Below are positions 37,901 through 49,600 of a stretch of DNA of 64,000 nucleotides, piece by piece; the stretch's first letter is position 1, and each line of letters begins with the position of its first letter. The stretch spans positions 22,806,714-22,870,713 of the forward strand of contig OU342808.1 in NCBI GenBank assembly GCA_910591455.2. The letters run 5' to 3'. The position numbers and the translations under genes were made by a program. A model generated the notes under the pieces. The model was not told the origin of the DNA, did not search any database, and saw only the letters and a list, made by a program, of their open reading frames with translations. This DNA comes from Pholis gunnellus (taxonomy: Eukaryota; Chordata; Actinopteri; Perciformes; Pholidae).

Positions 37901-39446
37901 ACCACAGCAAGGGCACACTTAGTGACTTTGAGAGCTCTAAGCATCTCCCATTTGGGACATTCTTACTTCTTCCTCACCTTGCCCCGCAACAAAAGGAATA
38001 GCAGCAGCTGCAGCCGGGTTGGTTTAATAAGCCCACTTCAGAGAGGGTCTTAGTGAGCGCTCCCTCCTTTGGAAGAATAAAAGGAAAAAGACTTTTGCAT
38101 TATTTACCACCCGCCTCAGTACCGCCGCGCCCTGCGCTGACAAAGAGGCCGACTGCAGGAAAATGGATTTTTCTGCAGGGGAGCTCAGATAAGAAGGATA
38201 GAGGGAGGAAAGGATAGGAAAAAGAAGAGGAGGGGATGAAGACTGAAAGACATTAGGAACATTCCGAACCAGTCAAGCCAAGAATCAGTTAAATTTCCTC
38301 GCGCTATCTCCTCCTCTTCCTCCCTGTCGGCCTGATAAGGGCAGTTCTTTACATCAGATGCCTCCACGGATCAGTCACCTTTTTCACTGGAAAGGTCGAA
38401 CTCTGGACCAAAGCTCAGTTCAAGCTGGGAAGTCATCATTCCTGCCCTTTATCTCCCAAGTGAGGCATGATCCAAGGCTGAGTGCCATGCCACTGTGCCC
38501 CCAATACGCCCTCCAACATCTCCCTCGCACCTCCTTGGGCTGCATTCAGAGAGATAGGAGAGCTGGTGACGTCAGAGCCGGTTTCACAACACCTCACGGC
38601 AGAGCAGCCATCAGATACAACCAGTATCTGGGCGTTGGGCTGGTCAGGCTATCTCCCAACAACCCTCACTTCTGAACAAGTGAGCCACGAGACGAGAAGA
38701 GCGGATAAACACGTCAGCATATGGCCACCATCTGGGACTTTACCCTACCTCCCCAGAAAACAACCCTCTCCCCCTGCCGTCTGCACACATCCCTTCCCTG
38801 GATTCCAACACAGGTGTTTGCATGTGATAAGTTGTGTACAAGTACATGTGTGCATAACCGTTGTTGTCACTGTCCCAAAACGACTGTAGCAATGCAAGTG
38901 ATGCGCTGGCGCAATTTGCGCGTCACTGTACTGTGGGACGACCCAACTGACAAGACTCCCTGCTTTGCTGCCTGGGTAATGAGTCATTCCAGCCCTGGAG
39001 AAAAACAATCTGGTATTTTTAAACTGCATCCTTCAGCTGTTCCTTTCTCCCTGGAGCTCCAGCGTGTAAGCTCTTGGTGGCTTGTAAAATGAATTCCATT
39101 CCTAGTGCTTGTGCTAATGGGGCTGATATGTCTGAATAATACAAAAGCATTACATTGCTTTTAATGGTACTTTTGGTCCATCCATGCCCTACCGATTAAG
39201 ACTTAACACTCTGCTCAATGCAACAAAATACCTTATACGTGTGCATTAAAAACTACTGGTACTCTAGAGTAGGTTACAACACATTTTAAGTGTTTTTGAA
39301 TGTTGAAAAAGAGGAGAAAACTAATAACCAAGAGAGAGAAAGCATGTTTCTCGTCTCCTCAAGTGTCTCAATTTCAAGAAGGAAATGGCACATAAATCTT
39401 GATTCATAAAACACATGTGTATGAATCTTCACTCTTTTTAAAGGTA
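34977..39446. other. Gene-free interval between the two 250-bp duplication copies
   Basis: Holds the old repeat at 35.8-36.2 kb and a palindromic ATACAGTATTTACTGTAT near 37361-37380. The GC-richer stretch 38360-38960 gives overlapping frames in several phases but no recognisable protein. A minus-strand CTTCCTCC/GGAGGAGG-rich block lies at 38185-38330. No gene is supported. Confidence 0.5.
35785..36180. mobile_element. Probable old dispersed repeat
   Basis: The run begins TTTAAAGCTAGGGTGGTTAA and continues with GTCACCGGAGTCTTCC and CAGTGTTGGCGACATTCTTG, then CTGGATTTA and GACGTTTGGAGCAAGTGCTG. It resembles in order a teleost repeat I recognise, but the copy is decayed and no ends could be defined. 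Confidence 0.35.
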
Positions 39447-39696
39447 ACTCCACATCTTTCTCACAGCTTCATTACTACAATCCTGTGTTTGGCCGCGGCC
39501 CTCTTAGACTGACACTTGCTGTGCTCTTCGAAGAGAAACTAGGTCCGGATGAAGTGTTGTGTTTGTGTGAGTTTCAATTGGGGAAAAATACATCAAACGA
39601 GCACTTAATCTTTGACCAGTCTAGATTAAACCAAAGTCATTCTGTGAGCAATCAGTTTAGTTGGATTGGAGAATCGCTGTAGAGGAAACCAAAATG
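39447..39696. repeat. Copy 2 of a 250-bp ungapped direct duplication
   Basis: Partner of 34727-34976 in the same orientation. Differences from copy 1: G to C near 39462, T to G in GCCGCGGCC, T to C in CTTGCTGTG, A to G in CTAGGTCC, G to A in GGGGAAAAA and T to C in GAATCGCTG. It may be a local segmental duplication or two insertions of a low-copy repeat. Confidence 0.9.
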
Positions 39697-42363
39697 CCAC
39701 CACCATCATTGCAGTTATTTTACCAATATCAGGGTCTTTGTTTAAGAAAAGACACACATTGTTTTCTCATGCACTGGTAAATTATGAGATTTTTCAGACT
39801 AGTGGAAATAATACAGCCAAAATATAGATATTTATTTAGCTAATTTGTCTATTTCTGTATGTAAATTTATCCTAAATTCAGCAAAAGTTAGCATTAGATC
39901 TTGCCTTATACCCAGTTTACCTGTAATGTCTCATCTTAAATTAAAACAGATTTTAAATGTAAAAATAACTGTTAATAATTTGTTTGAAATTTGAAATATT
40001 TGTTTGTTTGTTATTATTGATTCTGTACAGTGTGAGCAGCATTTTAATGTTGTTTTAGGTTGAGCTATTTTACATATCAATTTGTAGTTTCATCTATAAC
40101 AAAGCATCACATAAGAATAGAATATCAAAATGGAGATTACTCAAAATGTAACTTAGGTCCAGTACTTTAAATATGGTACAAGCTCAATGCACTTTTAATG
40201 TCAAACACTAACATAGTGTTTTCTTAATTGTCCACATATGCTGGTCTATGCTCATATATCAAATATGTTACTCACTCGGCATGTACATATGCCAAGGGAC
40301 TGGTTGTAAGAAGCCGTCATATATTTTGAAGTTACTTTATTACTTAACATCCTTTTTTGTTTGTGTTAATGTATATGGCAGAATGTGTACCCTTCCATCC
40401 AAGTGATTCATTTGTAATAGCTGGCGGTTTGAACTGTACATGTGTCTCTTCACATTATGCATGTATGTTTGCTGGCTATATGTGGCCCTGACAAGAAATG
40501 AGAAAGATACAGACAGCACTTGACGAAATCCCTCCTGGTCTCCTCTCATTTGAAAACCCTCTGAATTCTTCTCTACGCGTCTGCATTCTGCTGAGAGAGG
40601 CGCTAGCGTTATGCCGCATCACCTGAGCAGCCATCACCTGACAGCTGGGATTTCAATCATTCTGCTGAGCTCGTAACCCCATCTCCCCCAACACCTCCCC
40701 CCCCTTTAGTCCCAATGCTGCCACCCGCCACTGTCATGCTAATTTACTCATCCACACTGACGTGAGCACTCCCGTTTTAGAGCCTCCTCATAGACCCCAT
40801 CATGGGCTGGCAATTAAAGTTATGCATGGCGTCAAACAGGAGCACAAAAGACGATGATTTTGCTGTCTCCTGGGTAAAATCCGTTCAATCAAAGGTCATA
40901 AGACAACAGTTGTGTGGTTAGACACACATGTTTTCAAAAGAGGAAAATGGCTCCTGGGCAGAAAGCAGTGAGAGTTAGCTGCAGTAGACGTAGCTTCGCA
41001 GGTACACCAATGCATTTCTACAGGGCATCCAGAAATAGCTGTGCAGCAACTGAAGTGCTTAACAATAGATTATGTTTGCTCCTCCACTCTTGTTGGCTAT
41101 ATCTATGGTAAACCGCCTCCGGTAAAGTAGAATGCACGAGAAAAATAGAGGCTCTGTGTCTGCTGTGAGCAACAAATCATGCTCCCAAAGATTATCATTA
41201 GTCTCACCTGCCAGCAGAAAGCAAGACAGGAGGTGTGTGCCGCAATGAATTGAGCACAAATGTGATCATAAAGAAGTGCATTGTGTTACCTTTTTGTATC
41301 CAAGTCTAAGCTAACCAACAGAACACCCTGATATGCTAATCGACACACAGTATCCTCAAGCCTCTGCATCGGCTTCTGAAAACAAAGCACTATGCACTTT
41401 CCGAGCTCTTCAGGAGCTTATGGAGCTTCTGCACTTGTTCACGAACATGACATGCCATTTATGATTAATGGCATTACCGGCAGGGCCAGGATAAGAGCTC
41501 AATTAGCTGTGTGGGCAAGGACCTTGACTCTATCTCCAATAACTAATCCCATGGCTTTTGTTATGATTAGCAAGAGCAGAGTTTTAATCTTGGCTTCTGA
41601 GTGCCTGGCTGGCACTGGCCCCGAACACAGCTGATTCATTAGCAGTTAAAAATGCACCTCTGCTGCGAGTGGCACAACTCTGCGCTGCATGATGGTGGCT
41701 GAATGGATGTTACCCAATCTACCAATCTCTGTCATTCATGCGCTTTGGCGGCATCGGTGGCAACACTCTTTGGCAGGAAATTAAGTTCAGTCTTTTAAGT
41801 GAAATGAATTCATACACCTTGTTAATATTTTAGCAAGAGGGGCCTCTTGAGAGTTATCATCTAAGCCCACTCACTCTCCCGGGGGGATGTCCTGCCTACA
41901 TGCTTGAACCGATGCTAGTTTCCTACAAATATATTTCTAGCTGCAGCAGCATTGCCCAGGGAGTTTTGCTGAAGCCCATAATCTCTACAGAACACTGGAG
42001 CTGTCAAACGACTGCGGTTCTCAGAGTACTATAGCACAAAGAGGTCCCCTAACGAAGCTCCTAATAATTCCCCAGTTATCCATTGCGAACAGTCAAGGAC
42101 AATCCTTTCAATCTTACAGCTTTAATTTGTTGAGAAAACATGCGCATTATGAGTATTAAATATTTAGCAACAAAAATAAAGTATTAGGAGGATAAACCGT
42201 TCCACCGCGACAGTATGCAGGGAGGTAGAGACAAGATGCATAGATCATGATATAGTGGTATTTATCCGTGCTGATGGAAGGCACAAAGTATGAGAGATCT
42301 ATAATGGTAGTTGTTTCTGCAATAAAACCCATCTTGCATGATGCTGCACATTGTAGTCCTCAC
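39697..42363. other. Noncoding DNA with enhancer-like stretches
   Basis: AT-rich to about 40300, then 40600-40900 and 41390-41650 become higher-complexity. They contain TGATTAATGGCATTA, AGCTCAATTAGCTG, TTATGATTAGC and GGCAATTAAAGTTATGCATG, with homeodomain-like TAAT cores. They look like conserved noncoding elements, but conservation cannot be judged here. Confidence 0.4.
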
Positions 42364-42900
42364 ACTCTGCAGGGGGAAACATAGCGCGCCATCTGTTCGC
42401 CGATCCCCAGCAACAAACAACAGACAGACCAACGCAGCAGACAGACCAGCAGACACAGGCGTGCACCGCTCCCGCACCAGCAAAGAACTGTGGGAAACCG
42501 GGAGGCAGATACACGAATGCAGGGGCAGCTAAATGTGGGATGAAAGCAGTCATGAGCTGCTAGGATTTGATCAGGAGGCCGGAGCTGACACCGCACACCG
42601 AGGAATGATGCAAATTGAGGCAGACACTGCAAAGGAGCCGGTGTGCAATGAGAGAGACTCTCGATAGCGAGAGGGAGCAGGAGACAGGGAGATGATGAGT
42701 TCGGGCGAGAGACGATCGGAGAAATAAAGCAAATGCAGCCACCGTATGAGAGCATAAAAGCTTTGAAAGGCTAGTGTACCGTAAGAAAAAAAGCCTGCAA
42801 CAGCAGATTTGACAGTGTGTGTAGGGGTTGCAGAGAGAGAGAGAGAAAGAAAGAGGGAGGGGAAGAAAGAGGGACAGATTTGGGGATGCAATCCATTTTT
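42364..42900 (-). promoter_or_regulatory. CpG-rich candidate promoter and first exon of rtn4r
   Basis: This stretch is much denser in CpG than its AT-rich surroundings (roughly two dozen CpGs in 400 bases at 42370-42760). It ends, on the minus strand, in GAGT followed by GTGAGG, a possible splice donor with its GT at 42363-42362. An ATG at 42382-42380 would code M-F-P-P-A-E plus one base, which is phase 1 and joins in frame to the rtn4r exon 16.8 kb away. Weak points: an overlapping upstream ATG at 42392 is out of frame, and position -1 of the donor is T rather than G. A purine run (42832-42876) lies at the distal edge. The link to rtn4r is inference. Confidence 0.3.
42832..42876. repeat. (GA)n-rich purine tract
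   Basis: AGAGAGAGAGAGAGA followed by AAGAAAGAGGGAGGGG and more purines. It borders the CpG-rich patch at 42.4-42.76 kb. On the minus strand it is a pyrimidine tract just upstream of that patch. Confidence 0.85.
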
Positions 42901-45169
42901 AATCCTGAGATGCCAGAAGTCGACACAACTTGCTTTTAATCAGAATGGTACATGATCAAATGAATGTTATTCTTGGATTAAGATTCATGTGGGTGGCTCA
43001 CCACACGCAAGCCCACACCCAAACAAATATGAACAAACGTGTGACTTCACTGTCTGTCACATGCGTACGCTTCTTGTGAAGCAATCTAAAGTGTTAAAGG
43101 ATGGTAGTGGAGATATAATTGCCCAAATATGCTATTGATATGTGAGAGAGGCTTAAGCTTGCCCCCTAGTGTTCATTCCAGTCCCTGATGGCAGAAGAAT
43201 TACTCACTGCAAAGCAATCTCCATCTAAACAAGGTATTATGTCTATTATTACATCTGAAAATCCCATTTTCTTAGAATAAGGACAACAACAGTCTGTAAA
43301 AAATGTAGTATTAGTGTTTGAACTCTTTTCAGCTTATTGTCATGATATTTTTCTTTAACCAAGTGTCCTTTTCCTGATTGTTGTGCAGCTATCTGCCCTT
43401 TTCCAGTCTGGTTTCAAGATAATGATGCTCATTTTGATAAATCTTCTCATACAAGGACAGCTAGATGGGAAGAAGTGGACTTTTCCTGCCTAGTTGGGAT
43501 TTAAATGTGTCTTGCCTTGTTGTTTATAGAAGGATCCTTGTAAAGCCATCTGTGTTAATATTTGTTTTTACTGTATATATAGAATCATTTGCACATTCAT
43601 GTCATTGTATCTGATAAAGCAGCATTTGTCTGATTCAGTTAATTACTGTATTTGGCACAGTAGTACATTATGGCGTATTCATGAATAAAACATATCTTGC
43701 AAACTAGCCGACATTTGACCACCATCCCCATCTTCTTTTTAGATGGTTACTGTATAGATGGATGGATAGAGACATCTAGATGTGGATATGTGAATCCAAC
43801 ATGTGAATATTTTCTGTTTCTGGGTTTACAAGGATGTTGATGAATAATAAAGAGCTGTGGCATCAAAGGCCATGAAAAAAGTATGTCTTACAGTGGGAAA
43901 AAGAAACACAAAACAGAGTGAGAAGTAGACAGCTTCATAACTAATTGTGTATAAGCCTGTGAATCGACATCAAAGTCAGCGCAACATTAATAGACAGATT
44001 CATTATTTGAAAGATAAAACAGAAAGTGATCCATTAACTAGACCTTCATCCTCTCGGCTCCATTTTGTATTGCCAGCAGCAGATTTGATTTAATAATGTG
44101 CAATGATTCAACACTGAAATGCCAGCACAAGACAAGCCAGACGAAGAGGACACAAAGGACTATTTACATGCAACATGCTTTGACAAAAGAAACGAGTGAT
44201 TAAGTTCATGACAAACAACACTGTATTAAAAGTTTTAGAAATTTAACTGAACAAAAAACTAATCTTATACAACATATCAGCATATGTTATGTCATCATCA
44301 TCATCATCTTGAGTGCAGAGTAATGCCTACTGTGCTAATTGTCTTGCATGCAGTTCACTTCCATTGTTAACATTTTCCAGCTGCCCAGGCCATATCTGTC
44401 TGTGCAGGTGAAAAGGTATATTTATGATGCGACATGTTGCCCTTGTGCACCAGATATGTTCTACAATGTTTTCGTCTCTTACATCTCTTTGTGTTGAGCT
44501 AAGCTTTGCAGTTTGACAGCTCAAATCCCTGTAGCAGGTGGTATAAAAGCCAAATCACAGCAAAGTGACTGGAGCAGCTTAGCTGTCATTGGCTTGACAT
44601 GGTTATCAATGGCGTTTGTAGAAATATCAGTGAACAGTGTCAACAGCCCTGATCAAGGTAAATTCCTATAATCAACACCTTGTCAAAAAAAAGATTTAGG
44701 TTAGGTTATTATATCAGTAGACAAATGGACAAAACCCAGATCAATAATCCAGTAAGCCAAGCCATGAGTTGGGATGGATTTTAATCATTTTCAAAATGTG
44801 ATGCCTCAGAATGAAAGTACTGAAGTATTCCAAATGTCTCTGGTGTAAGAACCACAATTTAACCCTTTTGGTCCATGATAATAGCAGGAGATCCATGAAC
44901 AAAAAAATGAGACTTTGACACTGGCATGTTGGTCCATAAACAATTACTTTCATTATTGATTCATTTGTCGATTTGTTTTTTTAATTACTTGATAAATCGC
45001 TAAGTCTAAAATGTAAAAACAAAATAGGGGGAAAAGCCCATCACAAGTTCCCAGAACTAATGTCATTAGATTTCTTGTTTTGTTTAACCAAAAGTCCGAA
45101 ACCAAAAGATATGTTCTGAATGGTAAATAGTTTATAATGCTTTTATCCAAACAGCTTTTATAATTTGCC
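42901..45169. other. Gene-free sequence
   Basis: AT-rich unique-looking DNA. A short (CAT)n run is at 44290-44308. No exon is recognised. Confidence 0.5.
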
Positions 45170-45320
45170 TCTCATTCACACACACTCGCACAGGGATGGC
45201 AGTTAGCTTCCATGCAAGATGCTGGCCTGACCATCAGGAAAATGATTAGTGTCTTGCCCGAGGACACTTGGACAGTAGGAGCTGGGGATGAAACTGCCAA
45301 CTGGAGCTGGGCTATCATAC
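45170..45320. mobile_element. Degenerate SINE-like dispersed fish repeat
   Basis: CTCATTCACACACACTCGCA, GATGCTGGCCTGACCATCAG and GTGTCTTGCCCGAGGACACT followed by TGGACAG occur in order. They match a widespread fish repeat whose consensus reads CTTGCCCAAGGACACTTCGACA. The GTTCGAACC-like part usually found at the end is missing. It lies immediately before two more repeats. Confidence 0.5.
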
Positions 45321-45324
45321 TCAA

Positions 45325-45785
45325 TACCTGTAAGGTATCGACAGAAGCCAGTTTCGAAACTTCGCTGTCGTTCCTTTTTGTGCCCAGATATTATATTATG
45401 TTATTTATATGGTTTTGCTTACACTTCGATTTAATGTGACGTGAGATTGGCCCAATCCCACAGCACTACGGCCCCATACAGCCAGGGTTTGCCTGTCTGC
45501 ACACGACTCTGAACAGGGACATGTCGGAGCCAGCTAATGCTGCTAGCAGCGCTAACAAAGGCAACAGTGCGGACAGAGCCAACAGTTTTAACCTTGGGTA
45601 GAACCGGAGGATGGGCATTCTGCTTCTGCGACGACGGTCGGGGGACGGCATTATCAGTGGTAACAGCTGTATGAGCTTAGTGCTAGCCAGTGGGACACAA
45701 ACACAACTTCCATTCACATGATGGGTATTGAATGAACTACTCTATTGATATCTGTATCAAGAGTATTGGTACTGGCAGCTTAATT
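45325..45785. mobile_element. Probable non-autonomous DNA element, boundaries uncertain
   Basis: The left part (ACTCAATACCTGTAAGGTAT, then CGACAGAAGCCAG) and the right part (GATATCTGTATCAAGAGTAT, then TGGTACTGGCAG) are both built of GGTATC/GTACTGG-type words. They are loosely inverted with respect to each other. A CpG-richer interior (45470-45700) separates them. I have seen similar GGTATCG-rich elements in teleosts. No target duplication was found. Confidence 0.35.
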
Positions 45786-45824
45786 TAAAAAAAACAATAT
45801 CCAGCATTACTGGACTTATTATTA

Positions 45825-46690
45825 AACCGAGCTACTGTTCCTCCCGGGGAAGGGTTGCCCGCACCGAGACCTGTACATCACCATTGATGATACCGTGGTG
45901 ACGCCAACCCTGACTGCGAGGAATCTGGGTGTGACCCTGGATGACCAACTGTCGTTCTCAGCAAACATTGCATCGGTTACACGCTCCTGCAGATTCCTGT
46001 TCTACAACATCAGGAGGATTCGCCCCTTCCTCACTGAGGAGACGGCGCAGGTGCTCATCCAGGCTCTTGTCATTTCCCGCCTGGACTACTGCAACTACTT
46101 GCCGGAACCCCGGCATCGGCAATCAGACCTCTGGAGCTTGTCCAGAAAGCTGCAGCTCGTCTGGTGTTCAATCGCCCCAAGTTCTCCCACACAACTTCCC
46201 TTCTCTGTTCCCAACACTGGCTACCTGTAAGAGCTTGCATCCAGTTTAAGACTCTGGTGGGCAGTGAAAGGAACAGCTCTTTCCTATCTCCAGGCCATGG
46301 TCAAGCCCTACACCCCCGCCCGACCAATTCGCTCTGCTGCCTCGGGGCGATTGGTTGCCCCCTCGCTCAGAGGTCCCTGCGGCCGATCGACCCGATCACG
46401 GCGGTTTTCTGTCCTGGCCCCACAGTGGTGGAATTAACTCCCCATTAACTCCCCACTGATGTCAGGACAGCAGAGTCACTGCCCATCTTTCGGCGCAGGC
46501 AGAAAACTCACCTCTTCAAGAAGTACTACCGTGAGCCTTCCACTTAGCACTTATTGTATTCATATTTTGTTGCTCTTATTGTATTCATATTAGTTTGTTT
46601 CTGCACTGTACTTTTGCTCTGGTTTATGCTCTTAGATACTTGTTTAAAAAAGGCCCGAAAGGTGGCATTCTTTCTTGCTAAATGACTCAA
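45825..46690 (+). mobile_element. 5'-truncated LINE (CR1/L2/Rex1 type), plus orientation
   Basis: Translation gives LFLPGKGCPHRDLYITIDD and, from 45895, LGVTLDDQLSFSANIASV, RRIRPFLTEETAQVLIQALV and SRLDYCN. A frameshift follows at about 46100. Other frames then carry FNRPKFSHTTSLLCSQHWLP, and finally FSVLAPQWW and RTAESLPIF. This is the post-reverse-transcriptase C-terminal part of a fish LINE. A duplicated AACTCCCCA at about 46438-46455 is a further break. The 3' UTR ends at CTAAATGACTCAAGTG near 46690. Same family as 28213-28640 but on the other strand. It is dead. Confidence 0.8.
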
Positions 46691-49600
46691 GTGATTCATT
46701 TTCTGTCTGTAAACTAAACAATTATTCCATTAATCATTTCAGAGCTAGACCAATGCATACAACAAGAGCCAATTGTTAATTCAGAATCTTATATTTCTAT
46801 GCTATATCAAACTATTAACACAAAGTGGTGTAGTGTTATTGCTGTGTTACTCTGTGGTATTTTTATTCCAAGGCTCTGCAGTCTGGGAATCCTAACACTG
46901 GAAACCCTGTCTGTCTACGATGCTGGCTTCTAGTCAAAACTCTTGCTTGTTGAGGGCCAATTCTGGGTTGGGGCAGGAAACGCCTACATGCAACAACAGT
47001 CTGTGTTAAAACAAGCTGTTTATTTTGGTTGCATGATTTCAAATAAACAATTCTACTTTTCAAAATCATGTTAGGCTAAATACCAGAATGAAAGACACTT
47101 TTTTCTTTTTTAACGAGTCTGCTAGAAAAGCAGTGCCATAAAAACAGAGACGAACGTGACAGATGTAAATCCTAATCAAATGTTGCTAACTGATTTACAC
47201 ATCACTCTTCAAACTTTTTTTTACTTCATTATGATTTAATAGGGCATAGAAAAAAACATTGCTGACAATCCCCTGATGCTTAGACCTATTATCTAAGCAT
47301 TTCTGCTTCCCGTAGTGGAACAAATTGGTTGCCTTAACCACGACTCCCTTACACAGTGCAAGATACAAAATGGGAAAGGGGCACGGGAAGAAAAGCACAT
47401 GTTTCTCTCTAAAGAAAGCATCTCCTCTAATGGATTTTTTCCACGGTTTCTCCTGTTTTTTGAATTGAGAACTTTTTCCCCTGCTAGAGATGGCCATTCA
47501 ACAAACAAATGGACATGAAGGTTGTGATCTAATGTCTCCACACCAGATCAGCCTTACCAAAGGATCCTATGTGAACAAGATAAACACCTGCCCTTTTTAA
47601 CTGAAGTAGCATATTACAAGGGGCAGCGCAATCTCCTCTGTGAAGGCTGCCCTCTGAAACAGCCAGCAGAGCTTAGTGGTGAAAATGCAAAGCCATAACC
47701 TTATTGCAAGCAGAGAGCGACTTTGTGAATTACAGTTTTTAAGTATTTTTTTTCCTCCGTAAACTGAAAATCATAGCACAAAGCAGGGATAAGCAAGCAA
47801 GAGCAGGAAATCGGCTTGTACTTTTAAATGTACCATTGGGCCTGTTTGTGTTGTCTGGCATTTGTGTGCATACGCAACGGGATTCATTTCTCTGAGAAGC
47901 TTGCAGGTTTGATGTTTGTGCAAGTTCACCAGCTAGACATTATTGGCCGAAGAGTGGAGCCAATAGTCGGGGTGAAAAAGAGACTTCAGATCAAAAGCAA
48001 ACATCAATGGACTGTTGTCACCTTAGAAAATGCCATTATTCAAACTCCAGTATTTCCTATTCTGCCAATAGGAATTGGATCCAAGCACCAACAGCCTGTT
48101 GTATTCTGCCCTCTCCTACCAGGAGTACTTATCTGATGGGACGTTACACTTAAATCGACATTTTGAAGCTCAGCGCTGAGGTCACCATTTGGAATCTACT
48201 CCTTAAAAGAGATTATACTTTTCTTGCGAGTGTTGAGACTGGACACACTCTCCAAAATGGAGTCAATAAAGTATCTGCCCATCAGGAGAGCGGGACAGCG
48301 GGAGAGATGAGACTACATCAATCATGTGGACTTCAATAGGCGCTCTGGGGCTCAGATAAAATAGTTAGCGCAGACGGGTGGCTCTTAAATAGGCACCAAT
48401 GGAGCCAAGTGGAGACCTTCTCCATCACTCGGAGAGGGGTCAAGAGGTCATCATACCCTCAAGAACTTTTGGGTTCTTCACCGCTGCGTTGAATGAGAAC
48501 CAAACACTTTCTGAATCCCAAAACGAGCTCTCCTTTTTCCACTTCATGTTATCACCTACACTAAAGTCAGACTGACTTTTTCCGGAGGATATCGAATTCC
48601 ATTCACACTACTGGATAAAAAGGAAGATAAGAACAGTTCACACCAACAACCCACACCCTCCGTCAGACTTTTCATCGTCGAGTCTCATTTCTGCCACAAC
48701 AACCTTTGCAGAAATGCAAAAAGGGATGCGAGATAAACGCAAACCAGCTCTGGCATAAGGCTCCCCGGGGCAACGTCAGAGCAGGCGAGTCACAGCAGCA
48801 GCAGCTGTTGTGTTCTGGCACCTGTTGACTACGGTTGTCACCCGAAATCTGAACACCTGTCTGTGAGCTACTTAGGAGAACACTGCCTTTCTATTGCTGG
48901 GGAATCCCGTAACTTGTTTCGGGGCGATTGTGTTGGTGGTGTGAATGTGTTTAGACAGAGGTCTCATGCCGACTTCTGACCTACTTTCTCTTTTAGAAAT
49001 GTATTTTGACATTTTCTGTCTAACATCGAACCCCCGCAGTTAAACATTGCCATTTGGCATTTTACACAAGTCAAGTCAAATCTGCTCAAAGTGCACATTT
49101 ACTTTAAAAATACCGTCTCACTGTTGTGTGCCACATCTCTAAACCAAGATTCTGAGTTGATTAAAAATGTATTTTAGGGAATAAATTCTCGTATTTAATC
49201 AATAAATATGACCTTTTCTTCTTTTGAGATTCAAAGGTGCACCACTGTCTTCTTTGGCTTTGAAGGAAGTGCTCCAATGTCCAAAACCCAAATGTTAAGA
49301 TCCTGTTGTCATCATTGTTGTCATTCTGACAAAATCCCCTTGGACTCTTGTATTTGTTTTGTTTTATAATGTTTTATAGTAACATTTATTAATAAATGAA
49401 TCCAGAAAATACTTGGCAGATTAGTTGATTATGAATATAATTGTTAGATGCAACCTTGGTTTGTTACAACTTTAGTACTGGGTCTTTGTTTGTGTTGCTT
49501 TAGCTGTCATTTCTGTCACTTGTGATAATATACCAGCTGAAATAAGAAAATAGAGTGAAATTGTGAACGTGTCCATACAACACTTTGAACGGTAGGTCAA

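Noticed and set aside
42299..42891. Multiple minus-strand frames of 60-131 codons in the CpG-rich patch
   Set aside because: Three phases are open over the same bases, as expected from GC content. None resembles a known protein, so the patch is better read as promoter or UTR.
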